Below are positions 1 to 5,038 of a DNA stretch of 5,038 nt, in pieces; the first letter of the stretch is position 1, and each line of letters starts with the position of its first letter. The notes beneath the pieces were generated by a model. It did no database searches, was not told the DNA's origin, and saw only the letters and a list, made by a program, of their open reading frames with translations. Source of the DNA: Chloroflexota bacterium (GTDB taxonomy: Bacteria > Chloroflexota > Limnocylindria > P2-11E). The position numbers and the translations under genes were made by a program. The DNA lies in the NCBI GenBank assembly GCA_025350745.1, contig JANXXG010000393.1, forward strand, positions 1-5,038, in the 5' to 3' direction.

Positions 1-859
1 CGCCCGATGCGAGCGCCTCGACGCACACGATCCCAAAGTCATCCTCGGCGGGAAAGATGAAGCCGCGCGCGGAGCCGAGGAGCTGTTTCACGGTCGCATC
101 GTCCACGCGACCGGTGAAGGTCACGTTGTCGCGCGCCACCGCTTCGAGCGCGGCACGCTCGCGCCCGTCGCCAACGACGATGAGCCGCAGGCCCACCTCA
201 TTGAACGCGCGCACCGCGATGTCCACGCGCTTGTACGCGGACAGGCGCGACACGATCACCCAGAAATCGCCTCGGGTGTGCGCCGGCGTGAATGAGTCGA
301 CGTCGATGGGCGGATGGATGACCTCGCTGTCGCGGCCGTAGTAGGTCTTGATCCGCGCGCGCACGACCTCCGAGTTCGCGATCCAGTGGTCGACACGCTT
401 CGCCCCCCGCAGGTCGGCCTCGCGCAGGTTCGGGAGCAGTGACCGCACCATCGCCTGGAGCGGACCGGGCACCTCTTCGGCGACGTAGCGCTCGCTCCAG
501 TCCCAGAGGTAGCGCGTTGGTGAGTGGCAGTAGGCGACATGCACGGTGTCGTCGGGAAGTGCGATGCACTTGATGAACGCGCTCGTCGAGGTGAGGAGCA
601 CGCTCGTCCCCGGCGCCACGCGCAGGCTCTCCGCCGCGCGCGGGTACAGGGGCAACAGCGCCCGGTGGACGCCACCACCGTGGGGCACGCTCTGCAGGAA
701 CGACGTGCGCAGCCGATAGCCGTCGAGCGGACCGTAGGCCCGCCGGTCGTGGAAGAACGTGTAGACCGGGGCCTCGGGGAACATCCGGTGCAGCACCTCG
801 ACCACCCGCTCGGCCCCACCGTGCGCCGAGAAGTACTCGTGGGCGAGCGCGTCGCTCAT
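1..859 (-). CDS. GT4-family glycosyltransferase (WbaZ/mannosyltransferase-like), C-terminus cut by window edge
   Basis: The frame stays open for 286 codons from ATG at 859 to the left edge, so the C-terminal part is missing; the family usually runs to about 370-400 residues. Seen in the sequence: an N-terminal GT-B half with HGGAERV (13-19) and the motif CHSPTRYLWD (111-120), typical of WbaZ-like GT4 enzymes; then a Rossmann-like C-terminal half with SRLSAYKRVD (204-213), VVGDG (228-232) and FGIVCVEALASG (275-286). The SRL..YKR lysine and the last Glu match nucleotide-sugar binding residues of the family; the first position of the EX7E pair is Asp (D273), a conservative change. The likely role is cytoplasmic transfer of a sugar, possibly mannose-like, from a nucleotide donor to a lipid-linked or surface glycan; donor and acceptor cannot be read from sequence. 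It overlaps the upstream transferase by four bases (ATGA) and has no clear ribosome binding site, which points to translational coupling. Family call firm; substrate unknown. Confidence 0.93.
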   Translation of the reverse strand, partial: MSDALAHEYFSAHGGAERVVEVLHRMFPEAPVYTFFHDRRAYGPLDGYRLRTSFLQSVPHGGGVHRALLPLYPRAAESLRVAPGTSVLLTSTSAFIKCIALPDDTVHVAYCHSPTRYLWDWSERYVAEEVPGPLQAMVRSLLPNLREADLRGAKRVDHWIANSEVVRARIKTYYGRDSEVIHPPIDVDSFTPAHTRGDFWVIVSRLSAYKRVDIAVRAFNEVGLRLIVVGDGRERAALEAVARDNVTFTGRVDDATVKQLLGSARGFIFPAEDDFGIVCVEALASG

Positions 860-1601
860 CGCCGCAGCCGCCGAAGGAGCACGAGGACGGCGAAGAGCGG
901 CAGCACGCGCTGACGGCGCCAGCGGCGCGGATCGCGGACCAGCCGCCAGAGCCACTCGAGACCGATCGCGTGCACGAGCCCTGGCGGCGGTGTCGCCGCG
1001 CCGGCAAGATAGTCGAGGCTGCCACCAACACCGACCGCGACCCGCACGCCCGGCACGTGGTCGAGGTTCCGCGCGATCCACCGCTCCTGCCTGGGCATCC
1101 CGAACGCGACCAGCAGGATGTCCGGAGCTGCCTCTCTCACGCGCGGAACGACGTCGACATCGTCCTCTGCCTGGCCCGCGTATGTGCCGGCGATCCGGAG
1201 CGCAGGATGCCGTGAGCGGAGCGTCGCGGCCGCGCGCTCGGCGATGCCGGGCGCGGCCCCGAGCAGGAACAGCGACAGCCCACGCTCGGCCGCGAGCGCC
1301 GCGAGGCGGTCCACCAGCAGCCGGCCGGGCGCACGGCCCGGCAACGGATCGCCCAGGAGGCGCGATGCGACGACGGCACCGGTGCCGTCGGGAATGACGA
1401 GATCCGCGCCACCGCGATGGCCGCGACCTCGCGGTCGCCGCGACAGAGCATCACGAACTCGGGATTCGCGGTGACGACGAACGTCCGATCACCCGCGTCG
1501 AGTCGGCGTTCGATCTCCGCGATGGCGTGGACGAGCGTGACCCGATCGAAGCCGACGCCGAGGATGTCGACGCGCTGTGCGTCGTGAAGGGGACGGGCCA
1601 C
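856..1601 (-). pseudogene. WecG/TagA/CpsF-family glycosyltransferase, interrupted by a -1 frameshift (true lesion or assembly error)
   Basis: The family adds an N-acetylhexosamine (ManNAc or ManNAcA in characterised members) to an undecaprenyl-linked sugar at the inner membrane face, in teichoic acid, enterobacterial common antigen or exopolysaccharide synthesis. The first frame runs from GTG at 1601 and gives VDILGVGF (11-18) and TANPEFVM (44-51), the usual N-terminal signatures. The next signature, ADLVIPDGTG, with the Asp region linked to catalysis in TagA, is read only in a second frame from about 1407. That frame continues with GMPRQERWI, GVGGSLDYLAG and GLEWLWRL to the stop at 856, then a basic hydrophobic tail. 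Joined, the parts give about 248 residues, the normal length with nothing else missing, so one lost base fits best. GTG overlaps the mreB stop by one base (TAGTG) and no strong ribosome binding site is visible. If the lesion is real, no active enzyme is expected because the first frame loses the rest of the fold. Confidence 0.88.
1405..1409 (-). other. Frameshift point in the WecG/TagA-like gene
   Basis: Reading 5' to 3' on the minus strand, the first frame gives ...AAIAVA and ends its family match at the GCG codon 1409-1407. The family match resumes as ADLVIPDG from the GCG codon 1407-1405. One base missing here restores a continuous ...AIAVAADLVIPDGTG. The local bases (GGTGGCGCGGATC) contain no X-XXY-YYZ slippery heptamer or long homopolymer, so programmed frameshifting has no support. 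A deletion in the genome or a consensus error in GC-rich repeated GGC/GCG triplets are the two sensible readings. Confidence 0.8.
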
Positions 1602-2620
1602 TAATGGACCGGGACGAGGCTCTTCTTGAAGAAGTCGAAGTGCTCCAGGGCGAGTCCCGTTCCCTTTGCGACGCAGTAGAGCGGGTTGTCCGCCGCGTAG
1701 CACGCGACGCCGGTGACCTGGGTCAACAGCTTGTCCATGTTGCGCAGCAGCGCGCCGCCGCCCGACAGGACCATGCCCTTGTCGATGATGTCCGACGCGA
1801 GCTCGGGCGGTGTCTGCTCCAGAACGTTCTTCACGGAGGACACGATCTGTTGCAGTACGGGCTCCATGGCCTCGGTGATCTCGTTGCTCCCGATGGTGAT
1901 GGTGCGCGGGAGTCCGGCGATGAGGTCCCGGCCGCGGACCTCCATCGTGAGCTCGGGATCCATGGGAAGCGCGGAGCCGATCTGGATCTTGACGTCCTCC
2001 GCGGTGCGCTCACCGATCATGAGGTTGTAGCGCTTGCGCACGAAGTTCGCGATCGCCTCGTCAAGGCGGTTGCCGGCCGCGCGCACGCTCTTGCTGACCA
2101 CGATCCCGCCGAGCGAGATCACCGCGATCTCCGCGGTGCCGCCGCCGATGCCGATGATCATGTTGCCGCTGGGTCCGGAGATCGGCAGATTCGCTCCGAT
2201 GGCCGCGGCGAGCGGCTCCTCGATGAGGTACGCCTCACGCGCTCCGGCGCGGAGCGCCGCTTCCTTCACCGCGCGCCGCTCGACGCTCGTCACGCCGGAC
2301 GGCACGCAGATCATGAGCTCAGGGTGGAACACGCGGATCCGGCCGCTCACCTTGTTGATGAAGTACTCGAGCATCTTCTCGGTGATCACGTAGTCGGCGA
2401 TGACGCCGTCGCGCATCGGACGGATCGCCGTGATCGTTCCGGGCGTCCGACCGAGCATCAGGCGGGCCTCCTCGCCGACCGCGACGATACGCGGACGGTT
2501 GCCGTTGTCGTCATGGGAGATCGCAACGACGGACGGCTCCGTGAGGACGATGCCCTTGCCGCGAACGTAGACGATGACGTTGGCCGTACCGAGATCGATG
2601 CCGATCTGGCGTGAGAACAA
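1601..2620 (-). CDS. mreB: MreB/Mbl-family rod-shape actin homologue, with Asp-to-Gly change in the phosphate-2 motif
   Basis: MreB forms membrane-bound antiparallel filaments that guide the elongasome and lateral wall synthesis. The 339 residues match the usual length of about 335-350. Visible landmarks: [14 protein letters not shown] (1-14, phosphate-1 with D9), EPSVVAI (28-34), [11 protein letters not shown] (67-77), [15 protein letters not shown] (104-118), [11 protein letters not shown] (133-143, with the catalytic-type Glu E135), [18 protein letters not shown] (157-174, phosphate-2), and [12 protein letters not shown] (283-294, adenosine motif). The TTG start at 2620 is chosen because MFSR is where the family begins and a ribosome binding site lies 8 bases upstream. 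The phosphate-2 motif normally begins with Asp (DxGGGT); codon 2152-2150 reads GGC, Gly157. The following Thr162 is kept. No mreC, mreD, pbp2 or rodA lies beside it; iron genes are upstream and surface-polymer transferases overlap its stop. The 70-base gap upstream probably holds its promoter, but no convincing -35/-10 pair is visible. Confidence 0.97.
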   Translation of the reverse strand: MFSRQIGIDLGTANVIVYVRGKGIVLTEPSVVAISHDDNGNRPRIVAVGEEARLMLGRTPGTITAIRPMRDGVIADYVITEKMLEYFINKVSGRIRVFHPELMICVPSGVTSVERRAVKEAALRAGAREAYLIEEPLAAAIGANLPISGPSGNMIIGIGGGTAEIAVISLGGIVVSKSVRAAGNRLDEAIANFVRKRYNLMIGERTAEDVKIQIGSALPMDPELTMEVRGRDLIAGLPRTITIGSNEITEAMEPVLQQIVSSVKNVLEQTPPELASDIIDKGMVLSGGGALLRNMDKLLTQVTGVACYAADNPLYCVAKGTGLALEHFDFFKKSLVPVH

Positions 2621-2628
2621 GCGGTGGG

Positions 2629-2636
2629 TCCCTTTC
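2629..2636 (-). promoter_or_regulatory. Ribosome binding site deciding the TTG start of mreB
   Basis: On the minus strand GAAAGGGA ends 8 bases before TTG at 2620-2618. It is purine-rich and well spaced, and no ATG or GTG gives a better fit to the conserved MreB N-terminus, so it supports the rare TTG start. Confidence 0.75.
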
Positions 2637-2690
2637 TGTGGAGAGCCCGCGGAAACCTGAGTCTACGGGACGAGGATCGGGCCGCACCCG

Positions 2691-3089
2691 TCAGCGGGCC
2701 TCGAGGGTGACTCGCATCCCCGCGGCGTAGTGCCCAGGCAGGTTGCAGATGACCACGTATCGGCCGGCTACGAGGTCGAGCGAGAGCCGCTTCGTCGCGC
2801 CTACGAGGACGTTGTCGCGCTCCGCGATTGGGCCGCGCAGGGTCACCTGCGTGAGACCGGTGTCGTACGGCAGCCGGTCCGGATCGGCATCGGTGCGGAA
2901 GAACGCGACCTCATGGGCTCCGGTGCCCCCGTTGTGGATCGCGACGACGAGGTGCCCCGCCCGAACGAGCGAGCGATCGAGCGCTATGGAGCGATCGGTG
3001 AGCTCGATCGTGGCGTCGGGCTCGATGGGCGCGCACGCGACTCTGATCACGATGGCCGCGGCCAACGCGATCGCCGCACCCCGGCTCAT
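2691..3089 (-). CDS. Exported small cupredoxin with intact type-1 copper site, partner of FTR1 permease
   Basis: This 132-residue protein starts with a short basic end and a hydrophobic segment (about 5-19), then a single cupredoxin beta-sandwich. The four type-1 copper ligands are visible: His59 in GAHEVAFF, and Cys115, His120 and Met125 in CNLPGHYAAGM with the classic Cys-x4-His-x4-Met spacing. A copper-binding electron-transfer or iron-handling role outside the cytoplasmic membrane is therefore likely. ATG at 3089 lies one base after the permease stop (TGACATG), so the two are probably co-translated; a longer open frame reaching 3341 merely runs antisense-free through the permease gene in another frame. 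In EfeO and in FetP/Ftr-type systems, periplasmic or cell-surface domains, including cupredoxins, accompany FTR1 permeases; this protein has the cupredoxin alone, with no peptidase-M75 domain. The export signal could be Sec with cleavage after ACA (18-20); Cys19 is preceded by RVA, a poor lipobox. Exact partner chemistry is inference. Confidence 0.9.
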   Translation of the reverse strand: MSRGAAIALAAAIVIRVACAPIEPDATIELTDRSIALDRSLVRAGHLVVAIHNGGTGAHEVAFFRTDADPDRLPYDTGLTQVTLRGPIAERDNVLVGATKRLSLDLVAGRYVVICNLPGHYAAGMRVTLEAR

Positions 3090-3090
3090 G

Positions 3091-3930
3091 TCAAGGGGCG
3101 GTCGCGGGGCCCGTCTCGGCGACACCCACGCGCCCGATGCGCCCGTTGCGCCACAGCACCACCACGACGACGTAGTACGCGACGTATGCGACCCCTTCGA
3201 GGAGGGTCGGGTCCGCGGAATAGCCGAACAGCGTCCGCAGGAGGCCGCCGGCGCCCGCATCGTCGGGGAGCCGCGCTGAGAGATCGAACAGCTCCGGCCC
3301 GCCGGACAGCACGCCGGCCTCGATGAACTCGTGCAGCCCATGCGTCACCAAGCCCGCCGCGAACAGCACCAAGATGACGCCGGTCACGCGGAAGAACGTG
3401 CGCAGGTCGATCTTCTGGCCGAAGACATAGATGAGGACACCGATCGCGACGGCGGAAGCGAGGCCGACGATCGAGCCGAGGACCTTCCCTTGGCCCGGCG
3501 CGGAGAACAGGAGGAGCGCCGTCTCGACACCCTCGCGCACGACCGCGAAGAACACGAGGAAGAAGATGCCCCATGCGGCTCCGCTGCCGGCGATGGTCTC
3601 CTGCACGGCCCGGTGCAGGTCCGATCTCAGGTAACGGGCCTGTCGAAGCATCCAGAAGATCATCCAGGTGAGGAACACGGCCGCGAGCAGCATCGCCACG
3701 CCCTCGAACAGCTGCTCGGTGCGGCCCTCGAATTCGGCGCCGAGCAGATTGAGGATGCCGAGGAACCCGAGGCTCACGATCGCGGCGGCGCCGAGCCCGG
3801 CCCAGACCCACCGGTGCGCGCGCCGCTCGCCGATCTGGGTGAGGTAGGCCAGAACGATGCCCGCGATGAGGGTCATCTCGATGCCTTCGCGCAGCGCAAT
3901 GATCAGGGCACTCAGGTCACCAGCTGACAT
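3091..3930 (-). CDS. FTR1/EfeU-family high-affinity iron permease
   Basis: This 279-residue integral membrane protein is close to E. coli EfeU in length. Both iron-binding family motifs are intact: REGIE (14-18) in the first membrane helix and REGVE (132-136) in the fourth. Other family marks are the acidic loop EFEGRTEQLFEG (66-77) and HEFIEAG (200-206). Seven hydrophobic segments are seen at roughly 6-30, 41-63, 74-95, 117-142, 150-171, 178-199 and 251-270. It should move iron across the cytoplasmic membrane, with the Glu residues as the ion path; family members usually take Fe(III) formed by a partner oxidase. ATG at 3930 is preferred over an in-frame GTG at 3963 because the family starts just before the first helix and GGAG and GGGGAG sequences lie 4 and 10 bases upstream. 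The adjacent cupredoxin and the DtxR-type operator upstream support a role in iron uptake under low iron. No EfeB peroxidase is in the window. Confidence 0.96.
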   Translation of the reverse strand: MSAGDLSALIIALREGIEMTLIAGIVLAYLTQIGERRAHRWVWAGLGAAAIVSLGFLGILNLLGAEFEGRTEQLFEGVAMLLAAVFLTWMIFWMLRQARYLRSDLHRAVQETIAGSGAAWGIFFLVFFAVVREGVETALLLFSAPGQGKVLGSIVGLASAVAIGVLIYVFGQKIDLRTFFRVTGVILVLFAAGLVTHGLHEFIEAGVLSGGPELFDLSARLPDDAGAGGLLRTLFGYSADPTLLEGVAYVAYYVVVVVLWRNGRIGRVGVAETGPATAP

Positions 3931-3978
3931 CGTTCTCCAGCTCCCCTGCGATACTGACGGCACGGCGTACGACCGAAG

Positions 3979-3997
3979 TTAGGCGAGCCTAACCATT
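3979..3997. promoter_or_regulatory. DtxR/IdeR-type iron operator in the divergent control region
   Basis: The sequence TTAGGCGAGCCTAACC contains a perfect 6-2-6 inverted repeat, TTAGGC-GA-GCCTAA, at 3979-3992. Aligned to the DtxR consensus TTAGGTTAGCCTAACCTAA as I know it, 14 of 19 positions match, including the whole AGCCTAACC core. It is the only such box I see here and lies between a DtxR-family gene (ATG 20-25 bases away) and the FTR1 gene (ATG about 48 bases away). Metal-loaded regulator bound here could block both directions. Confidence 0.85.
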
Positions 3998-4015
3998 TCC
4001 GACCTGGGGAGTCAA
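3986..4015 (-). promoter_or_regulatory. Candidate promoter of the FTR1-cupredoxin genes, overlapped by the operator
   Basis: On the minus strand TTGACT (4015-4010) is a good -35 match; TAGGCT (3991-3986), 18 bases on, keeps the key T, A and final T of a -10 box. Transcription would start near 3979, about 49 bases before the permease ATG. The -10 lies inside the operator, as expected for a repressor that excludes RNA polymerase. The -10 is a weak match, so this is a proposal. Confidence 0.45.
4006..4011 (+). promoter_or_regulatory. Ribosome binding site of the DtxR-family regulator
   Basis: GGGGAG stands 6 bases before ATG at 4018, a strong and well-spaced site that fixes the start. The operator ends only about 10-14 bases upstream, so the mRNA leader must be short. 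Confidence 0.8.
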
Positions 4016-4017
4016 GA

Positions 4018-4659
4018 ATGGCGTCCAGCGCTGCCGAGGAGTACCTGCAGGCGATCTACACGCTGGCCGACGAGAACGGGCACGTCGTTTCTGCGCGTCT
4101 GGCCGAATTCCTGGGGTTTTCCGCGCCGGCGATCTCCGAGATGATCCACCGGCTGGAGCGCGATGGCCTGGTCACGCTGGATGACCATAAAGAAGTGCAT
4201 TTTACCAAGACCGGAAGGACCCAGGCCGACTCGATCGTCCGCCGCCACCGGCTCGCGGAGCGGTTCCTGGTCGAGGTCCTCGGATTCGCGTGGTGGAAGA
4301 CCCACGAAGAGGCCGAGCGCCTCGAGCACGCGATGTCCGCCGAGATGGAGACGCGGATGGCGACCGTTCTTGGCGATCCGCAGACCTGCCCGCACGGAAA
4401 TCCGATGCCGGGCGTGACGCCGATCCCGACGCGGCCGCTCGAGAAGCTCGCGCGCGGCGAGCGGGCGCGCGTCGAGCGGATCCCCGATCAATTCGAGCAC
4501 GAGCCCGGCTTCCTCGAGTATCTCGACACGCAGGGGGTGAAGCCGGGGGTCACCCTGGAGCTGATCGAAAGCGGTCCGGCCGTGCTGCGGGTCTCGATCG
4601 ACGGCGCGGTGCGGTCGCTCCGGCCGGACTGCGGCCAGAAAGTGTGGATGGGGCTGTGA
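4018..4659 (+). CDS. DtxR/MntR/IdeR-family metal-dependent transcriptional repressor
   Basis: The 213 residues show the three-domain layout of DtxR. Residues 5-70 are a winged helix-turn-helix with the recognition-helix region SAPAISEMIHRLERDGLV (35-52). Residues 71-132 are the dimerisation and metal domain: RRHRLAERFL (75-84), HEEAERLEHAMS (96-107) and CPHGNPMPG (124-132). Residues about 145-213 form an SH3/FeoA-like domain with PGFLEYL and VKPGV. By alignment with DtxR, His77, Glu81 and His96 match the ancillary site (H79, E83, H98), and Glu103 and His104 match E105 and H106. The remaining primary ligands differ: Glu8 stands at DtxR Met10 (MntR Asp8) and Glu100 at DtxR Cys102 (MntR Glu99). 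Iron is suggested by the operator and the FTR1 neighbour, while the ligand set leans towards MntR, so manganese sensing or dual sensing remains possible. It is divergent from the permease, shares the operator with it, and overlaps the next gene by four bases. Confidence 0.96.
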   Translation: MASSAAEEYLQAIYTLADENGHVVSARLAEFLGFSAPAISEMIHRLERDGLVTLDDHKEVHFTKTGRTQADSIVRRHRLAERFLVEVLGFAWWKTHEEAERLEHAMSAEMETRMATVLGDPQTCPHGNPMPGVTPIPTRPLEKLARGERARVERIPDQFEHEPGFLEYLDTQGVKPGVTLELIESGPAVLRVSIDGAVRSLRPDCGQKVWMGL

Positions 4660-5038
4660 GCGAAATGAAGATCTTCGTGCGGTCCTCGAGCCACGACTAC
4701 TTCGTCGCGAGCGTGTCCGCGATCCCCGGCTGCGTCGGTACGGGCGCCACGCGCGACGGCGCGATCGCGAATGCGCGCAAGGCGTTCCGCGCGTATCGCG
4801 AGCTCCTCGAGGCGCGTGGCGTGTCGGCCGAGCACTGGAAGGACGTCGACCCGGACACGCTTGCGGTCGACGAAACGACTGCCGCCGGCATCCTCCCCGG
4901 CGAAGAGGTCCCGCTCGAGGAGCACGAGGTGCGGGACTTCCTGCATCAGTTCGAAGCATCGCGCGCCGCACTGATCTCGCTGGTCAAGGGTCTATCCCCG
5001 GACGAGCTGGAGAAGAAGCCGACCGAGGCGCTGTGGAG
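4656..5038 (+). CDS. HicB-like N-terminal domain fused to start of a DinB-like domain, C-terminus cut by window edge
   Basis: An open frame of 127 codons runs from GTG at 4656 to the right edge without a stop. Residues about 4-56 resemble the small HicB antitoxin-like fold: DYFVASVSAIPGCVGTGATRD (split here as DYFVASVSAIPGC, 14-26, then VGTGATRDGAIANA, 27-40), ending YRELLEARG. No HicA toxin gene is adjacent. After a linker rich in Asp, Glu and Pro (57-90), residues 91-127 (VRDFLHQFEAS..ALISLVKGLSPDELEKKP) look like the first helix and turn of a DinB/YfiT-like four-helix domain, with His97 in the place of the first metal-ligand His. DinB-like proteins include metal-dependent thiol transferases, but many have no known function. 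The GTG start gives a four-base GTGA overlap with the regulator stop; ATG at 4665 in the same frame is the alternative and would remove three residues. Co-transcription with the regulator is likely; an iron-related job is only inference. Confidence 0.75.
   Translation, partial: MSEMKIFVRSSSHDYFVASVSAIPGCVGTGATRDGAIANARKAFRAYRELLEARGVSAEHWKDVDPDTLAVDETTAAGILPGEEVPLEEHEVRDFLHQFEASRAALISLVKGLSPDELEKKPTEALW

Noticed and set aside
198..1031. A 277-codon minus-strand frame overlapping the two transferases
   Set aside because: It is an Arg/Ala/Gly-rich out-of-frame translation; the GT4 frame from 859 has clear motifs throughout the same stretch.
1395..1420. Programmed -1 ribosomal frameshifting in the WecG/TagA-like gene
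   Set aside because: There is no slippery heptamer at the junction and no evident stem-loop or pseudoknot just downstream, and the family does not use recoding to my knowledge.
1622..1634. Palindrome CTTCTTGAAGAAG near the 3' end of mreB
   Set aside because: It falls on the codons for Phe-Phe-Lys-Lys, has almost no loop for a hairpin and no U tract, so coding chance explains it.
1577..2614. A 345-codon plus-strand open frame lying antisense to mreB
   Set aside because: It mirrors mreB, is low in hydrophobic patterning and very rich in Asp, Arg and His as antisense frames of high-GC genes are, and matches no family I know. The minus-strand frame is unmistakable MreB.
2621..2690. A terminator or riboswitch between the cupredoxin gene and mreB
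   Set aside because: Only a four-base stem (CCCG-CTGA-CGGG) over the cupredoxin stop is visible, with no following U tract, and 70 bases are too short for common riboswitches. Likewise, TAGACT as a -10 box lacks a -35 at a normal distance.
3331..3927. A 198-codon plus-strand open frame opposite the FTR1 gene
   Set aside because: Its acidic, Glu/Asp-rich translation is the complement of hydrophobic membrane-segment codons of FTR1; it is a shadow.
4656..4830. A HicAB toxin-antitoxin module
   Set aside because: Only a HicB-like domain is seen; the gene upstream is a metalloregulator and the protein continues into another domain, with no HicA-like small gene in the window.
4012..4971. A 319-codon minus-strand open frame across the regulator and the following gene
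   Set aside because: It is antisense to two supported plus-strand genes, Arg- and Pro-rich with no domain pattern, and has no ribosome binding site that I can see.

Overview
The window is gene-dense, high-GC bacterial DNA in two divergent blocks separated by one control region of about 87 bases (3931-4017). The gene set (MreB, a WecG/TagA-type transferase, a DtxR-family regulator with a FeoA-like domain, an FTR1 permease, a HicB-like/DinB-like fusion) suggests a free-living or environmental high-GC lineage, such as Chloroflexota or Actinomycetota. The sequence alone does not settle the phylum. I see no rRNA, tRNA, CRISPR array, insertion sequence or phage gene.

Leftward block (minus strand, read from 3930 down to 1): an FTR1-family iron permease; a small exported cupredoxin with an intact type-1 copper site, starting 1 base after the permease stop; a 70-base gap; MreB with a TTG start and a good ribosome binding site; a WecG/TagA/CpsF-family transferase whose GTG start overlaps the mreB stop, and whose reading frame is broken by an apparent one-base loss near 1407; and a GT4 glycosyltransferase joined by an ATGA overlap and cut by the left window edge. 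The last three look like a translationally coupled envelope or surface-polymer group.

Rightward block (plus strand, from 4018): a DtxR/MntR/IdeR-family metalloregulator, then a GTGA-overlapping gene whose product begins HicB-like and continues as the start of a DinB-like four-helix domain, cut by the right edge.

The best-supported local system is an iron-uptake switch. A DtxR/IdeR-type operator (14 of 19 positions match the DtxR consensus as I recall it) lies between the regulator and the permease-cupredoxin pair and overlaps a candidate permease promoter. The regulator, when metal-loaded, would be expected to repress the uptake genes and perhaps itself. Points worth a second look are the regulator's carboxylate-rich metal site, an Asp-to-Gly change in the MreB phosphate-2 motif, the frameshift in the WecG/TagA-like gene, the placement of mreB with surface-polymer transferases, and the HicB-DinB fusion coupled to an iron regulator. 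None of these proves a new system.
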